Source: Variovorax ginsengisoli (GTDB lineage: Bacteria > Pseudomonadota > Gammaproteobacteria > Burkholderiales > Burkholderiaceae_C). From it: a DNA stretch of 64,000 bases. Each line of letters opens with the position of its first letter. Position 1 is the first letter of the stretch. Below, piece after piece: positions 14,619 to 23,878 of the stretch. Location: the NCBI RefSeq assembly GCF_030486595.1, contig NZ_JAUJZH010000018.1, forward strand, positions 62,001 through 126,000. Direction: 5' to 3'. The notes under the pieces are model-generated. The model was not told the origin of the DNA. It searched no databases and saw only the letters and a list, made by a program, of their open reading frames with translations. Position numbers and translations under genes: made by a program.

Positions 14619-17084
14619 TCAGGGTCCCACGAGAACGAATGCGCCCCATGCCTGGGGGCGGTCCCGGCCCCGGTCCCTGATGACCATCTGCCGGAGTTCC
14701 AACTGAGCATCCCGCAACGCGAGGTGCTTGTCCATGCCTGACAGCCACTTGCGATAGAAGAGCGTCATCAGCACGCGGGTCTCTTCGTCGGGCACCTTCC
14801 ACAGGCTCATCATCACGCTCTGCGCGCCGGCCAGTTCGAACGCCCGCCGCAGCCCGAACACGCCCTCGCTCTGCAGCACCCGCCCGAGGCCGGTCTCGCA
14901 GGCGCTCAGCACCACCAGTTCGGTGCCGCGCAGATCGAGCATCGACGCCTCCAGCGCGGTCAGCACGCCGTCGTCGTTCGCGCCCGATGCGCCTTCGTTG
15001 GCGCCGGCCAGCACCAGGCCGGAGCGCAGCATCGGGTCTTCGGGCGTCCCCGGCCGCGCGCCCTGGCGTTCGAAGAAGCCGTGGCTGGCCACATGGAGCA
15101 CGCGCGGATGCCGAACGCCCTTGAGGTAGGACTCGGTCGCCGCCTTGCCCTCGACGCTTTTCACCTGCCAGCCGGCGTCGGTCAACAGGCGCGACAGCGC
15201 CGCGATCTCCTCGCGCGTGCCCGGCAGCGGCGCAAAGGCCGGCTTGCCCGATGCGCTGCCGAAGTCCACGTTGCCGACCAGAACGGCGCCGTTCGCCGAC
15301 ACGGGCGCAGGGGCCGCGAGCAGGTCGCGCGTGCTCGACAGCAGGCGCAAGTCCAGCCTTTCGGCGAGCAGGCCGCCGCCGTCCCCGACGGTGGCCCAGG
15401 CGACCTGGTTCAGGATGTCGTCCGGGGCCAGGTGGATGCGCTTCGCATCCGCCAACGCGGGCTCGAGCGGTGTCCAGAACGCGTCGCGGAAGCTGCGTTC
15501 GCCGGCCGGCGGCGGATCGCGCGCCAGCCCGGCGCGCCGCCGGTAGTCCCGCATGGGTGCGGCCAGGCTGGCGGCATCGCCGAGCGCGACCAGCCGGGGA
15601 GGGCGGTCGCCGGGCGTCAGCACCAGCGCGGCAAAGCGCCGGCGCGCGGCGCGGTCGTTGCCGCGCGGTGGCTCGAAGGCGATGTACTCGACTGCCGCCT
15701 CCTGCGCCTTCAGGGCCGCGCGAACGTCCCGCCATCGGGCCGGCCTGGCGACTCGCTCCTCCTGCGCGGCGAACGCAGCCGAGCGTCTTGCCAGCTGCCG
15801 CTCCAGGTCGGCGCCTTCGCGCGCCAGACGGTCGACAGCGTCGCCCGTCGTGCCGCGGCGCCGCAGGTTCGCCAGCAGGGTGCGCCGTTCGCGCAACCGC
15901 ACCGTCAGCGCGATCGCCTGGGGGTCGCCCTCGCGTTCGATGCGCGCCAGCAGGGCGCGGACGCTGACCGCGACCATCCCCTTGCGCGCCAGCACCGCGT
16001 CGTACATGCCGCCCGCAAGCTCGGGCTGCGGTCCCGCGTAGGCCAGCACGAATTCGAAACAGGCCGAGAAGAACCGGTCCGTGTCTTCGAGCAGACCCAG
16101 GCGCTCGTCCTCGCTCATGAAGCCGAAGTACTGCGCGAGCCGCGCCCGCAGGTTGGCAAAGGCCCGGTCGAAGAAGGCCTGCGCGCAGGCCGGCTTGCCG
16201 GCCGCGTGGCAGAGGGCGCCCAGGTCGATCAGGCTGCGCCCGAGGTCGGGATGGTCGGCGGGCAACCGCTCTCGGATCGCCAGTGCGCGCAGCATCAGGT
16301 CTTCGGCCTTCCGGTGCTCGCCGCGCGCCTCCAGGACCACGCCGAGGCCGTGCAGCGAGGTCGCCGTGACCGGATGGCTGTCGCCGAAGACGCGCAGCCG
16401 GATGTCCAGCGCCCATTCGAGCAGCCTCTGGGCGTCGCCGTACGCCCCTTCGCGCGCCTTCAGCGATGCCATCAGGCTGAAGGTCTCGGCGATCGCAGGG
16501 TCGCGGCTCGACCGGTCCGGCAGCAGCACCATGCTCTTTTCGGCCAGCGACCAGGCGTCCTGGAAGCGGCCTTCGCGGATGTAGAGGTTGGCCAGGTTGT
16601 TGAGCCAGGTGGCGACGAACAGCTGCGGTGTTCCGATGCCGTCGCCGAGGCCCAGGGCCTGCTTGTAGAGCCGCTCGGCGTCATCGAGCCGGTTCACCCT
16701 GGCGTAGAACAAACCCAGGTTGTTGAGCAAGGCCCCCATGTCCGCCGGCCCGACACCCCAGCCATTGCGGCCGATGTCGACGGCGCGGCGCAAGGGCGCC
16801 TCCGCCTGGTCGTATTGGCCACCATCGAGATAGGCCAGCCCGAGGTTCGACAGCGCGGCCGCCAACCCCGGGTGGTCCTTGCCGAGCCGGGTTTCGGCTT
16901 GCGCGACCGCACTCTTCGCGGCCGCGACCGCTTCGTCGTAGCGGCCCTGGTCGAGCAGGACCACCGCCTGCCGGTTGATCGCATAGATTGCCTGGACCTC
17001 CTGAGGACCCTGGGCGCCGGCGCTCGCCGCAGCAGCCGCGACGATCGCCGCCAAGGCGAACTGCGTCACGAGCGGGTGCTTCAT
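14619..17084 (-). CDS. Exported TPR-CHAT protein (caspase-like peptidase domain)
   Basis: 821 residues: signal peptide (to about 25, ASAGAQ), six to eight tetratricopeptide repeats at about 30-310 with typical spaced A-x2-N-L-G-x2-Y patterns, a helical linker, and a C-terminal CHAT domain at about 520-820. The CHAT catalytic pair is visible: His in LHVASHGFFERQ and Cys in VVLSACETGLG. CHAT proteins are cysteine peptidases related to caspases and separases; the TPR part usually binds a partner or substrate. Export to the periplasm makes this one unlike the cytoplasmic CHAT proteins of gasdermin and type III-E systems. It sits between a 186-residue unknown gene and a secreted 162-residue gene with short gaps (43 and 17 bases). 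Confidence 0.88.
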   Translation of the reverse strand: MKHPLVTQFALAAIVAAAAASAGAQGPQEVQAIYAINRQAVVLLDQGRYDEAVAAAKSAVAQAETRLGKDHPGLAAALSNLGLAYLDGGQYDQAEAPLRRAVDIGRNGWGVGPADMGALLNNLGLFYARVNRLDDAERLYKQALGLGDGIGTPQLFVATWLNNLANLYIREGRFQDAWSLAEKSMVLLPDRSSRDPAIAETFSLMASLKAREGAYGDAQRLLEWALDIRLRVFGDSHPVTATSLHGLGVVLEARGEHRKAEDLMLRALAIRERLPADHPDLGRSLIDLGALCHAAGKPACAQAFFDRAFANLRARLAQYFGFMSEDERLGLLEDTDRFFSACFEFVLAYAGPQPELAGGMYDAVLARKGMVAVSVRALLARIEREGDPQAIALTVRLRERRTLLANLRRRGTTGDAVDRLAREGADLERQLARRSAAFAAQEERVARPARWRDVRAALKAQEAAVEYIAFEPPRGNDRAARRRFAALVLTPGDRPPRLVALGDAASLAAPMRDYRRRAGLARDPPPAGERSFRDAFWTPLEPALADAKRIHLAPDDILNQVAWATVGDGGGLLAERLDLRLLSSTRDLLAAPAPVSANGAVLVGNVDFGSASGKPAFAPLPGTREEIAALSRLLTDAGWQVKSVEGKAATESYLKGVRHPRVLHVASHGFFERQGARPGTPEDPMLRSGLVLAGANEGASGANDDGVLTALEASMLDLRGTELVVLSACETGLGRVLQSEGVFGLRRAFELAGAQSVMMSLWKVPDEETRVLMTLFYRKWLSGMDKHLALRDAQLELRQMVIRDRGRDRPQAWGAFVLVGP

Positions 17085-17127
17085 GGATGCGGTCCTCGCC
17101 GGCGCGCGGCCGGCCTGGATCAGGCGC

Positions 17128-17688
17128 TCATGATTCCGCTCGCCAGCCGGCGATCAGGCGCCTGATCACACCGGCACCGCCCTTGGGGTCGGAGCCGATC
17201 GGGCGATCCCGGTACAGCGCGCGCAGTTCGCCGAGCACTTCGTTCAGCGCGGCGAGGTTGCGTTCGGTGTAGAGCCAGACGCCGGTGACGACGAAGTGCC
17301 CGGGCACGGTCGACGGCTTGGGCGCGACCTGGACGTTCTCGATCCCGATGCGATGCATGATTTCGGCCCGATCGGCCGAGTGCTGGGTGGCGCCGGCCAG
17401 CATCGTCACGGGGCGCGGGAAGGCAAAACTTACGGCCTGCACCTGCTCGAAGTGCTCGACGACGAAGGCGCAGATCTCGAGGAACACGAGCCGGCCCAGA
17501 TGCCGTGCCTCCTCGAGACCGCTCAGCGGCGGTGTGAAGTGCTCCACCCGGATCTCGGATCCCGTCGGGCTGACCGGCACCGGGTCCAGGGTGCAGACCA
17601 GCAGATCTCCGTCGTGGACCAGCATGGGGTCGCCCAGCCTGTACGTGGCCCCTCCGGGGCCGGTGATCCGAAGTTTCTTTGTCTTCAT
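17128..17688 (-). CDS. Conserved hypothetical protein upstream of the CHAT gene
   Basis: About 186 residues, no signal peptide or membrane segment. It starts with MKTKKLRITGPGG and includes EICAFVVEHFEQVQAVSFAFPRP followed by TERNLAALNEVLGELRALY, suggesting a mixed alpha/beta cytoplasmic protein. I recognise no domain. An alternative GTG start lies 12 bases upstream. It precedes the TPR-CHAT gene by 43 bases on the same strand and may be its cytoplasmic partner. Since the CHAT product has a signal peptide, the two are unlikely to meet directly after export. Confidence 0.65.
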   Translation of the reverse strand: MKTKKLRITGPGGATYRLGDPMLVHDGDLLVCTLDPVPVSPTGSEIRVEHFTPPLSGLEEARHLGRLVFLEICAFVVEHFEQVQAVSFAFPRPVTMLAGATQHSADRAEIMHRIGIENVQVAPKPSTVPGHFVVTGVWLYTERNLAALNEVLGELRALYRDRPIGSDPKGGAGVIRRLIAGWRAES

Positions 17689-17793
17689 CGCCACATGCAC
17701 GGGCCCGCGCCCGTTTCCTCCAAACCATGACCACCGACTGTAGTGGATCGCGCCGACCCCGGGCGGCGCGGAAGCGACAGCCCCGGTTCGTTT

Positions 17794-17970
17794 CTAGTTT
17801 TTCTTGAGGAACAGCCGCACGGCTTCCGCGCTGTGGCCGACCGCCTTCACGGCTTCCTTGAGTTGCTCGGCCGTGCAGCCGAGGGTTTCGGACCAGCTGC
17901 GCACCTCATGGGGCTCCTCGATGGCGATCAGCTTCCGGTCGAGACCGGTCTTCTTCGGGTCGTCTGCCAT
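17794..17970 (-). CDS. DUF3606 small protein
   Basis: A 58-residue protein not in any long reading frame list: it runs from ATG 17970 (MADDPKKTGLDRKLIAIEE) to a TAG at 17794. The pattern L-D-R-x-L-I-x-I-x-E-x2-E-V-R-x-W-x-x-x-L-G-x-x-x-E-Q-L-x-x-A-V-x-x-V-G fits DUF3606, short helical proteins of unknown function common in proteobacteria, often induced by stress. It stands alone between the CHAT set and the GspE-like gene. Confidence 0.75.
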   Translation of the reverse strand: MADDPKKTGLDRKLIAIEEPHEVRSWSETLGCTAEQLKEAVKAVGHSAEAVRLFLKKN

Positions 17971-18070
17971 GGCGGGTCTCCAAGATCGCGAGGCCGCCAG
18001 TCTTGCGTGGCCCGGCGGCGTTGCTGTCCGCCTTTTCCGACGATCTCTGTCGGCCAGGGCCGCGAGCGCT

Positions 18071-19993
18071 TCACGCGTTGCTCGTCGCCCGCACCTCGCC
18101 GAGGGTCGTGAGTCCTTGCAGCACCTTCTCGATGCCGTCCTGGCGCAGGGTGTGCATTCCGCCGGCCTGCGCCGCCGCGAGGATCGTCTCCAGCGGCGAA
18201 CGGGCCTGCATCAGGCGGCGCACCTCCTTCGACACCGCCATCAGTTCATGGATGCCGATCCGCCCGCGGAAGCCGCTCTGGCCGCAGGCCTCGCAACCCG
18301 GGCAGGTCGAGCTCACGAGCTGGCCTTCGCGGCCGTAGCGGCGCAGCCAATGCGCCAGCACGGCATCGCGCGACGGCGGCTCCAGACCGTCCGCGAAGGC
18401 GCGCAGATAGTCCGAAAGCAGTTCGTCGACTTCTGCCGCCGTCGCCGGGCGGCTGGTCACGCACTTCGAACAGAGCTTGCGCACCAGTCGCTGCGCCTGG
18501 ATGGCCAGCAGGGAATCGGCGAAGTTGAAGGCGTCCAGGCCCATGTCGAGCAGCCGGGTCACGGTCTCTGCGGCGCTGTTGGTGTGCAGCGTCGACAGCA
18601 CCAGGTGGCCGGTGAGCGAGGCCTCGATCGCCATTTTCGCGGTTTCCTCGTCGCGGATCTCGCCCACCATCACCACGTCCGGATCGGCGCGCAGGAAAGC
18701 GCGCAAGGCTTTCGCGAAGGTCCAGTCGATGCGCGGGTTCACCTGAACCTGCCGCAGCCCGGCCTGCGTGATCTCGACCGGGTCCTCGGCGGTCCAGATC
18801 TTGCGGTCGGGCGTGTTGATGTGCATCAGCGCCGAATGCAGGGTCGTCGTCTTGCCCGAGCCGGTGGGGCCGACGCACAGCACCAGTCCGTACGGCCGCT
18901 CGACGGCCTCACGCAGCTTCTGGAGATTGCGCGGCGACAGGCCCAGGTTCTCCAGGGCGATCGCATTGGCCGACGCCAGCAGGCGCATCACCACGTCTTC
19001 CAAGCCGTTGTTGGTCGGAATGGTCGCCACCCGAAGCTCCAGCGGATGCTGCGCCGAGAACTTCGAGAAGATGATCTTGCCGTCCTGCGGCTTGCGCTTC
19101 TCGCTGATGTCGAGGTCGCACATGATCTTGATCCGCGCGATGATGGCATTGCGATAGTTCGGCGGCAGCTCGAGATAGGTGAACAGGCGGCCGTCGCGGC
19201 GAAAGCGGATGCGGATCTTCTCGCGCCCCGGATAGCTCTCGATGTGGATGTCCGAGACGCCTTCGGCGTGCGCCTCGATGATCATCCGGTTCACCATCCG
19301 CACCAGCGAATTGTCCGACTGCTCGATGGGCAGCTCTTCGCTGGTCTGCTCGCGCCCCTCCTTCTCGAGCGTTTCGAGCAGTTCGCTGGCGTCGATGTCG
19401 AACTCGATCGGCCTGGACGGATCGTCGGCGGCGGCCTTGGCGTCCATCGCGCCGATCGCCTCGTAGGCCTTCTTGAGCACCTGGTCGAGATTGCGGCAAT
19501 GGGCGAGGACCGGAATCACCTTCGCCTGGGCGATGAATTCGAGCTCGTCGATGGCGGCACGGCGACCCGACGGATCGTCGAGCGCCGCGATCAATCGCCC
19601 GTTCGACACCATCAACGGCATGACCTGCAGGCGTTGTGCCGCGCTGTGGCCGACCTTCCGGAGCGCCTCCACCGCGGCCGGGAAGCGGTCGAGGTCGACC
19701 AGCGGGTAGCCCATTTTGTGGGCCAGGGCCGATCGCAGGTCGCTCCGGGACATGGCGCCCATGCGAACCAGTGTCTCGCCGAGCGGCACGGCGCGATCGA
19801 GCTGCTGGGCGGCCAGGCCCGCGTTCAATTGCGCGTCCGTGATGATCCCGAGCGAGGTCAGCGCTTGCCCGATTCGAACCAGCGGCATCCGGCCTTGCGC
19901 CTCGATGCGGGTCAGCAGTTCCTCGGGCGTGCAGACTTCGGTCATCGACGTCGCGCTGCGAGTCGGGGCTGCAGGCACAGTGGTTGCGGTCAT
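18071..19993 (-). CDS. GspE/PulE-type secretion ATPase with an MshEN-like N-terminus
   Basis: 640 residues. An N-terminal domain (about 36-95) has one good c-di-GMP-binding MshEN motif (R40-I-G...L-x3-Q63) and a second that has lost its terminal residues (P70 for Arg, K93 for Gln). The ATPase follows: Walker A GPTGSGKTTT with K381, the Asp box, VMVGEIRDEETAKMAIEASL, and a C-terminal Cys-x2-Cys pair set (CSKC, CPGCEACG) that binds zinc. Such ATPases power type II secretion or type IV pilus assembly. No other secretion genes are nearby, so this is an orphan ATPase of the cytoplasmic face. Confidence 0.9.
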   Translation of the reverse strand: MTATTVPAAPTRSATSMTEVCTPEELLTRIEAQGRMPLVRIGQALTSLGIITDAQLNAGLAAQQLDRAVPLGETLVRMGAMSRSDLRSALAHKMGYPLVDLDRFPAAVEALRKVGHSAAQRLQVMPLMVSNGRLIAALDDPSGRRAAIDELEFIAQAKVIPVLAHCRNLDQVLKKAYEAIGAMDAKAAADDPSRPIEFDIDASELLETLEKEGREQTSEELPIEQSDNSLVRMVNRMIIEAHAEGVSDIHIESYPGREKIRIRFRRDGRLFTYLELPPNYRNAIIARIKIMCDLDISEKRKPQDGKIIFSKFSAQHPLELRVATIPTNNGLEDVVMRLLASANAIALENLGLSPRNLQKLREAVERPYGLVLCVGPTGSGKTTTLHSALMHINTPDRKIWTAEDPVEITQAGLRQVQVNPRIDWTFAKALRAFLRADPDVVMVGEIRDEETAKMAIEASLTGHLVLSTLHTNSAAETVTRLLDMGLDAFNFADSLLAIQAQRLVRKLCSKCVTSRPATAAEVDELLSDYLRAFADGLEPPSRDAVLAHWLRRYGREGQLVSSTCPGCEACGQSGFRGRIGIHELMAVSKEVRRLMQARSPLETILAAAQAGGMHTLRQDGIEKVLQGLTTLGEVRATSNA

Positions 19994-20123
19994 CGGTCTT
20001 TCCGGTTGAGCTTGCGACGCGCCATCGAAGACGCTCGAGACCTGGGTTCGAGGCGGGCGCTGCCTCTGCTATCGGCAGCGGCCGCGATTCCTGAAGGCCT
20101 TGCCGCCAGAAAATGGCGCGCCC

Positions 20124-21691
20124 TCAGAGCATCCAGTCGATCGGCAGCGGCTCGAGCAGGCGCACGGCGGCGCGCTGCCACCAGCTCGTCAGCGGCTCGA
20201 CCGCCACGGATCGGCCGCTGCCGTCCACCCAGCGCAGGCCACCGCTCCCCGGGTCGAGCCTCAGCTCCCAGCTGCTGCGCGGGGCGCGCACCTCGAAGAC
20301 ATGCGCGATCGCGGCGGCCAGTTCCGGGCTGTCGATGACAAGGCCCAGCTCGGTGTTCAGCCGGGCCGAGCGCGGATCGAAGTTGAATGAACCGACGAAG
20401 ACGCGTTCCATGTCCACGCCGAAGGTCTTCGCATGCAGGCTGGAGCCGGAGCTGCCCGATCCGCCGGCCATGCGAGGGCCCTCGTCCCGGCGCGCCGCCT
20501 TGGCGGCCTGGTCCCGCGGATCGGGCCGGAGTTCGTACAGCGCCACACCCGCCGCCAGCAGCGGCTGCCGATGGCGTGCGTAGCCCGAATGCACCACCAG
20601 GACGTCGGTCGCAGCCAGCGAATTGGTGAGGATCCGCACCCGCACGCCACGCCGCGCCAGGCCGGCGAAGTAATCGGTGCCGGCATCGGTGGGCACGAAG
20701 TACGGCGACACCAGGTCGAGGCTGCGCGCCGGCACGCCGACGGCCTCTGCCATGTGATGCAGCAGCAATTGCTCCGGCTGGGCCAGCGCCAGTCCCTTGG
20801 ACGGGTCGTCGACCACCAGGTGCGCGGGGGCCCAGACCAGCGAATAGTCCTTGCGGACCAGGCTGCCGTAGAAAGGCAGCTCACGCACCGCCTGCTTGTA
20901 CGTTGCGGCCGACTCGGAGCGCTCCACCAGCGCCGTCCGCTGCCGGATGGCGGCCAGGACTTCGGCAGGGGGTAGCGTCACCAGCGAGGCGATGGGATAG
21001 GACGAGGCACCGGCCCAATAGGCGTCGAATGCGATCGAGACCTGCGCCACGCCGGCCCCATCGCCGACACGTCGAGGTCGGCGAACAGCACGCCATCGGT
21101 GGCGCCGAAATACTCGTCGCCGACGTTGCGGCCGCCCAGGATCGTGATCGCGTTGTCGGCCGTGAAGCTCTTGTTGTGCATCCGCCGGTTGGCGCGCGAG
21201 AAGTCGGTGACGAAGCCCAGCGGCTTGAACGGACGGAACAGGAGGGGATTGAACAGCCGCACCTCCACGTTGGGATGCGCGTCGAGCGCCGCCAGCTCTT
21301 CGTCGAGCCCCGCATGGCCGTGGTCGTCGAGCAGCAAGCGCACGCGCACCCCGCGATCGGCCGCCGAGCGCAAGGCCTCGAGCAGGAGATGGCCGGTGGT
21401 GTCGTTGCGCCAGATGTAGTACTGCACATCCAGCGTGCGCTCGGCGAGCTGCGCCATCTGCACCCGCCCTGCGAACGCTTCGCGCGGGTCTTCCAGCGTA
21501 TGGATGCCCGTCAGACCCGGATGCTGCGCCCCAAGGACGCCGACCGCCCGGCCGAGCGGCGTTTCGCGTGCTTCTGCGGCCGACAGCGCCTGCGACTCGC
21601 TGCGGCCCTCGAGCGGTGGCAGCGAGCAGCCGGCCAGCAGGGCTGCCAGCGCCAGCGCCAGCAGCCATCGCCCCGCGGCGCAGGGACTCAC
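20124..21691 (-). pseudogene. Phospholipase-D-family lipoprotein (ClsC-like), interrupted by a frameshift
   Basis: The gene is read in two frames. From a GTG at 21691 to about 21060 the frame has a lipobox signal (LAALLAGCSL) and the first HKD motif (HNKSFTADN...GGRNVGDEYF). From about 21060 to 20124 the second frame carries AFDAYWAGASSYPI and the second HKD motif (HAKTFGVDMERVFVGSFNF). Adding one G to the run of four (CCCC at 21056-21059 on the plus strand) restores MGAGVAQVSIAFD and one product of about 520 residues. Intact relatives are cardiolipin-synthase-like membrane-anchored transphosphatidylases. The GTG overlaps the SYLF stop codon (GTGA), so both were one operon. A homopolymer sequencing error is possible. 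Confidence 0.8.
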
Positions 21692-22251
21692 AGGTCGAGC
21701 TTGCTGATCTTGGTTCCGTCAAGACTCAGGTTGGCCATCAGCCCGGCATTGCTCAGGGCGAAGCCCACGATGGGCTGTTGCGCGGTCTGGGTGTCGATGG
21801 CTGCCGAGGCGCCGACCTTGAGCATGGTGACCGAGGCATCGGCGCCGGCGGTCCAGCCATTGCTCGCGCGGAATTTGTCGAGCGCATCCTGGGTCATGAA
21901 GAGCAGGTAGACAGCCTTGGAGTCGGCCCCGGCCAGCAGGCCGACCGAGGCGGCGGTGGTGCTGTAGTAGCCGACGGACCTGCCGCCGACGCGCAGCGCA
22001 CCCTGTCCGTAGGAGCCGCCGACGCCCAGCCCGGCCGAAACCACCGAGGGGAACACCAGCACGCCCCTGGCCTTGCCGACCAGTTCGCGTGAGCCCTGCA
22101 CCTGGGTATAGAGCTTGGACATGGCGCTGTCGACCGAGGCGTCGATGCTGCTGCGCTTGGCCGCTGGATCGGCGCTGGAGGTGGAGGTGGTGCTGCACGC
22201 AGTCGCGAACGCGGCCAGAACTCCGCACGCGAGGAAGGAACGCTTGTCCAT
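21688..22251 (-). CDS. SYLF-domain (YSC84/Ysc84-like) lipoprotein, BPSL1445 type
   Basis: 187 residues with a lipobox signal (MDKRSFLACGVLAAFATACS) and a SYLF domain over the mature part: AKGVLVFP-type ARGVLVFPSVVSAGLGVGG, YYSTTAASVGLLAGA, VYLLFMTQDALDKFR and ANLSLDGTKISKL. SYLF domains bind lipids, and bacterial members are outer-membrane or periplasmic lipoproteins of unclear role, often general-stress induced. It overlaps the phospholipase-D gene by four bases, a link that suggests shared work on lipid or envelope maintenance. Confidence 0.88.
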   Translation of the reverse strand: MDKRSFLACGVLAAFATACSTTSTSSADPAAKRSSIDASVDSAMSKLYTQVQGSRELVGKARGVLVFPSVVSAGLGVGGSYGQGALRVGGRSVGYYSTTAASVGLLAGADSKAVYLLFMTQDALDKFRASNGWTAGADASVTMLKVGASAAIDTQTAQQPIVGFALSNAGLMANLSLDGTKISKLDL

Positions 22252-22275
22252 GACTCACTCTCCTTTCGTTGTTGG

Positions 22276-23138
22276 TCAGGTCATTGTGCGCGCCGGTTCG
22301 GTATCGCTCAAGATCGCCATGCGCCAGGGCGTTGTCGCCTGCCGCTGGAAAAGGCGGCGCCGTCCAGAGCGCACGGCGGCCAGCGCGAGGGTGGCGGCCG
22401 CCGACAAGGCCGTGCTGCAGGCATCGGCGTGGGCGTTCCGTGCCTGCAGCAGCTCGGTCTCCGCCAGTGTGAGATCGGTGATCGACCCCACGCCGCTGCG
22501 ATAGGCGGCCGAGGTCGGCATCGAAGGTCGTCTGCGCAGCCGACACCAGCGCATCCGAGGCGTCGTGGGCGGACAGGCTGGTGCGAAGGGCGTTGTCGGC
22601 GAGCACGATCTGCCGCACCGCGTCCTGCCGAATGCGCGTGAGCCTGGCCTCGGCACCGTCGGCGTCGGCGCGCGCCTGCGCCAGGATCGCGTCGCGCGTG
22701 CCGCCGTCGTAGAGCGGGACCGTGACGCCGGTGCGCCTGCCGTTGATGTTGACGGTCGGCGGCTGTTGTCCCACGGAAGGCAAATGCCGTCACGTTCCGG
22801 CGCCCCGAGTCGTAGGCGCCGGTCGCCGCCACGAAGAGCTTCCGCATGAACTCCGGCTCGGCCGCCTGCACTTTCGCGAGGCTGGCCTTCTGCGCCGCAT
22901 AGACACTCAGGTCGCCCTTGGCGACCGAGACGTTCTCGGCGACCGGAATGTCGATGATCCGGCCGCTGACGGCCGCGGCGACGTGCACGATGTCGGCATC
23001 GATGGTGGCATCGTCCGTCGACGGCAGGCCGGCGTGCCGCCGCAGCACGTAGATCCCGAAGGCGATGGCGATGGCGATGATCGCCAGCGAGACCAGCTTG
23101 TCCCAAAGCGGCGGACGGCGGATACCTGCGGCCTTCAT
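22276..23138 (-). pseudogene. Collapsed efflux operon: HlyD N-terminus fused to a frameshifted TolC-family fragment
   Basis: From ATG 23138 about 78 residues are a normal membrane-fusion protein start (one membrane helix, then DDATIDADIVHVAAAVSGRI). The frame then passes directly into TolC-family sequence (SLAKVQAAEPEFMRKLFV...). One extra T in the run at 22782-22784 (AAA on the plus strand) shifts the frame before PSVGQQPPTVNI and GVTVPLYDGGTRDAILAQ. A second shift near 22507-22512 precedes AYRSGVGSITDLTLAETELLQARN. A deletion thus joined the start of hlyD to the second half of a tolC gene, removing over 1 kb. Just upstream, 17 codons ending FALLAWLSWFA and a stop may be the tail of another membrane gene of the lost operon. 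Confidence 0.75.
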
Positions 23139-23262
23139 GCGCTACGCGAACCAGGACAGCCAGGCGAGCAGCGCGAAGCACAGGCCGATCGACATGCACG
23201 GGCTACACCGCTGCTCCCGCCTGCGTGGCAATATTCGCTTTCGCAACCCCCGCTCCTCCGGC

Positions 23263-23544
23263 ATGAACGACGCCCATTCAATGGCCAGTTCCTTGGTCGC
23301 CCACTGGCGACCCAAGCCAATTCTCGAAGTCCATGAGGCGCGGACGATTGAGCATGAGTTCTTCAGGCTGACGTTTCCTGGCCCCTACCTGGTCGCCGTC
23401 ACGTTCTACCGCGTCGAAGAGCGTCCGGATCTCATGCGGGTGCGCTCGACCAACTGGCGCACGCAAGACGAGCCGAACGGAATCTTTCGGATCGAGGATT
23501 GCCGTGAGTTCTACCGACGGCTGAGAAGGTCAGGATTTGAATGA
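23263..23544 (+). CDS. Hypothetical protein, 93 residues
   Basis: The frame from ATG 23263 encodes a soluble, charged protein with EHEFFRLTFPGPYLVAVTFYRVEE and a C-terminal RIEDCREFYRRLRRSGFE. No domain is recognised. It lies in a lower-G+C, decayed stretch next to pseudogenes, and no clear ribosome site is seen, so it may be a remnant. The codon pattern (third-position G/C bias) is weaker than in the neighbouring operons. Confidence 0.4.
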   Translation: MNDAHSMASSLVAHWRPKPILEVHEARTIEHEFFRLTFPGPYLVAVTFYRVEERPDLMRVRSTNWRTQDEPNGIFRIEDCREFYRRLRRSGFE

Positions 23545-23545
23545 G

Positions 23546-23674
23546 GCGAATGTCCGCACCTGGCCCGAACTGCGCCACAGCCAATGCTGAGTCGGCGTAG
23601 GTCGCCAGGAACGCACCGAGGTCGTGTGCGTTGCAAGCCTCGAACTGGCGCTGAACGATGTGGACCGGCAACAT
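23546..23674 (-). pseudogene. Truncated NTF2/SnoaL-like protein fragment
   Basis: From ATG 23674 about 43 codons read MLPVHIVQRQFEACNAHD then LGAFLATYADSA, the usual first helix pair of a small NTF2-like isomerase-fold protein. After ALAVAQFGPGADIR the frame continues into unrelated sequence, and the remaining two thirds of the fold are missing. The interval 23545-23878 (334 bases) between the 93-residue gene and the YdeI gene holds only this fragment. The rest of the interval shows nothing recognisable. Confidence 0.5.
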
Positions 23675-23878
23675 TGACTGTTCTTCCTGAGCACGCCAAC
23701 GCAAATGTTGACCGACCTGCTGCGTGGGCAGGATTCAAGGAAGGCAGAAAAACGCATCACCGTGGTCACCCGGTCGGGCCGCGGACTCGATGATTTTCCC
23801 TCCAAGACTTTCCGGCGGCTCAGAGCTTCGCAGGGCGCCACATCGGTGTGCAACGGCAAGCAGGACTGCGCGTGATCT

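Noticed and set aside
15081..17165. A 694-codon open frame antisense to the CHAT gene
   Set aside because: No recognisable domain or signal. It lies in the antiparallel frame of a gene whose TPR and CHAT motifs are clear.
17804..20338. An 844-codon plus-strand frame over the GspE-like gene
   Set aside because: The sequence is dominated by Arg, Gln and His without motifs; the minus-strand ATPase has Walker and Cys motifs in order.
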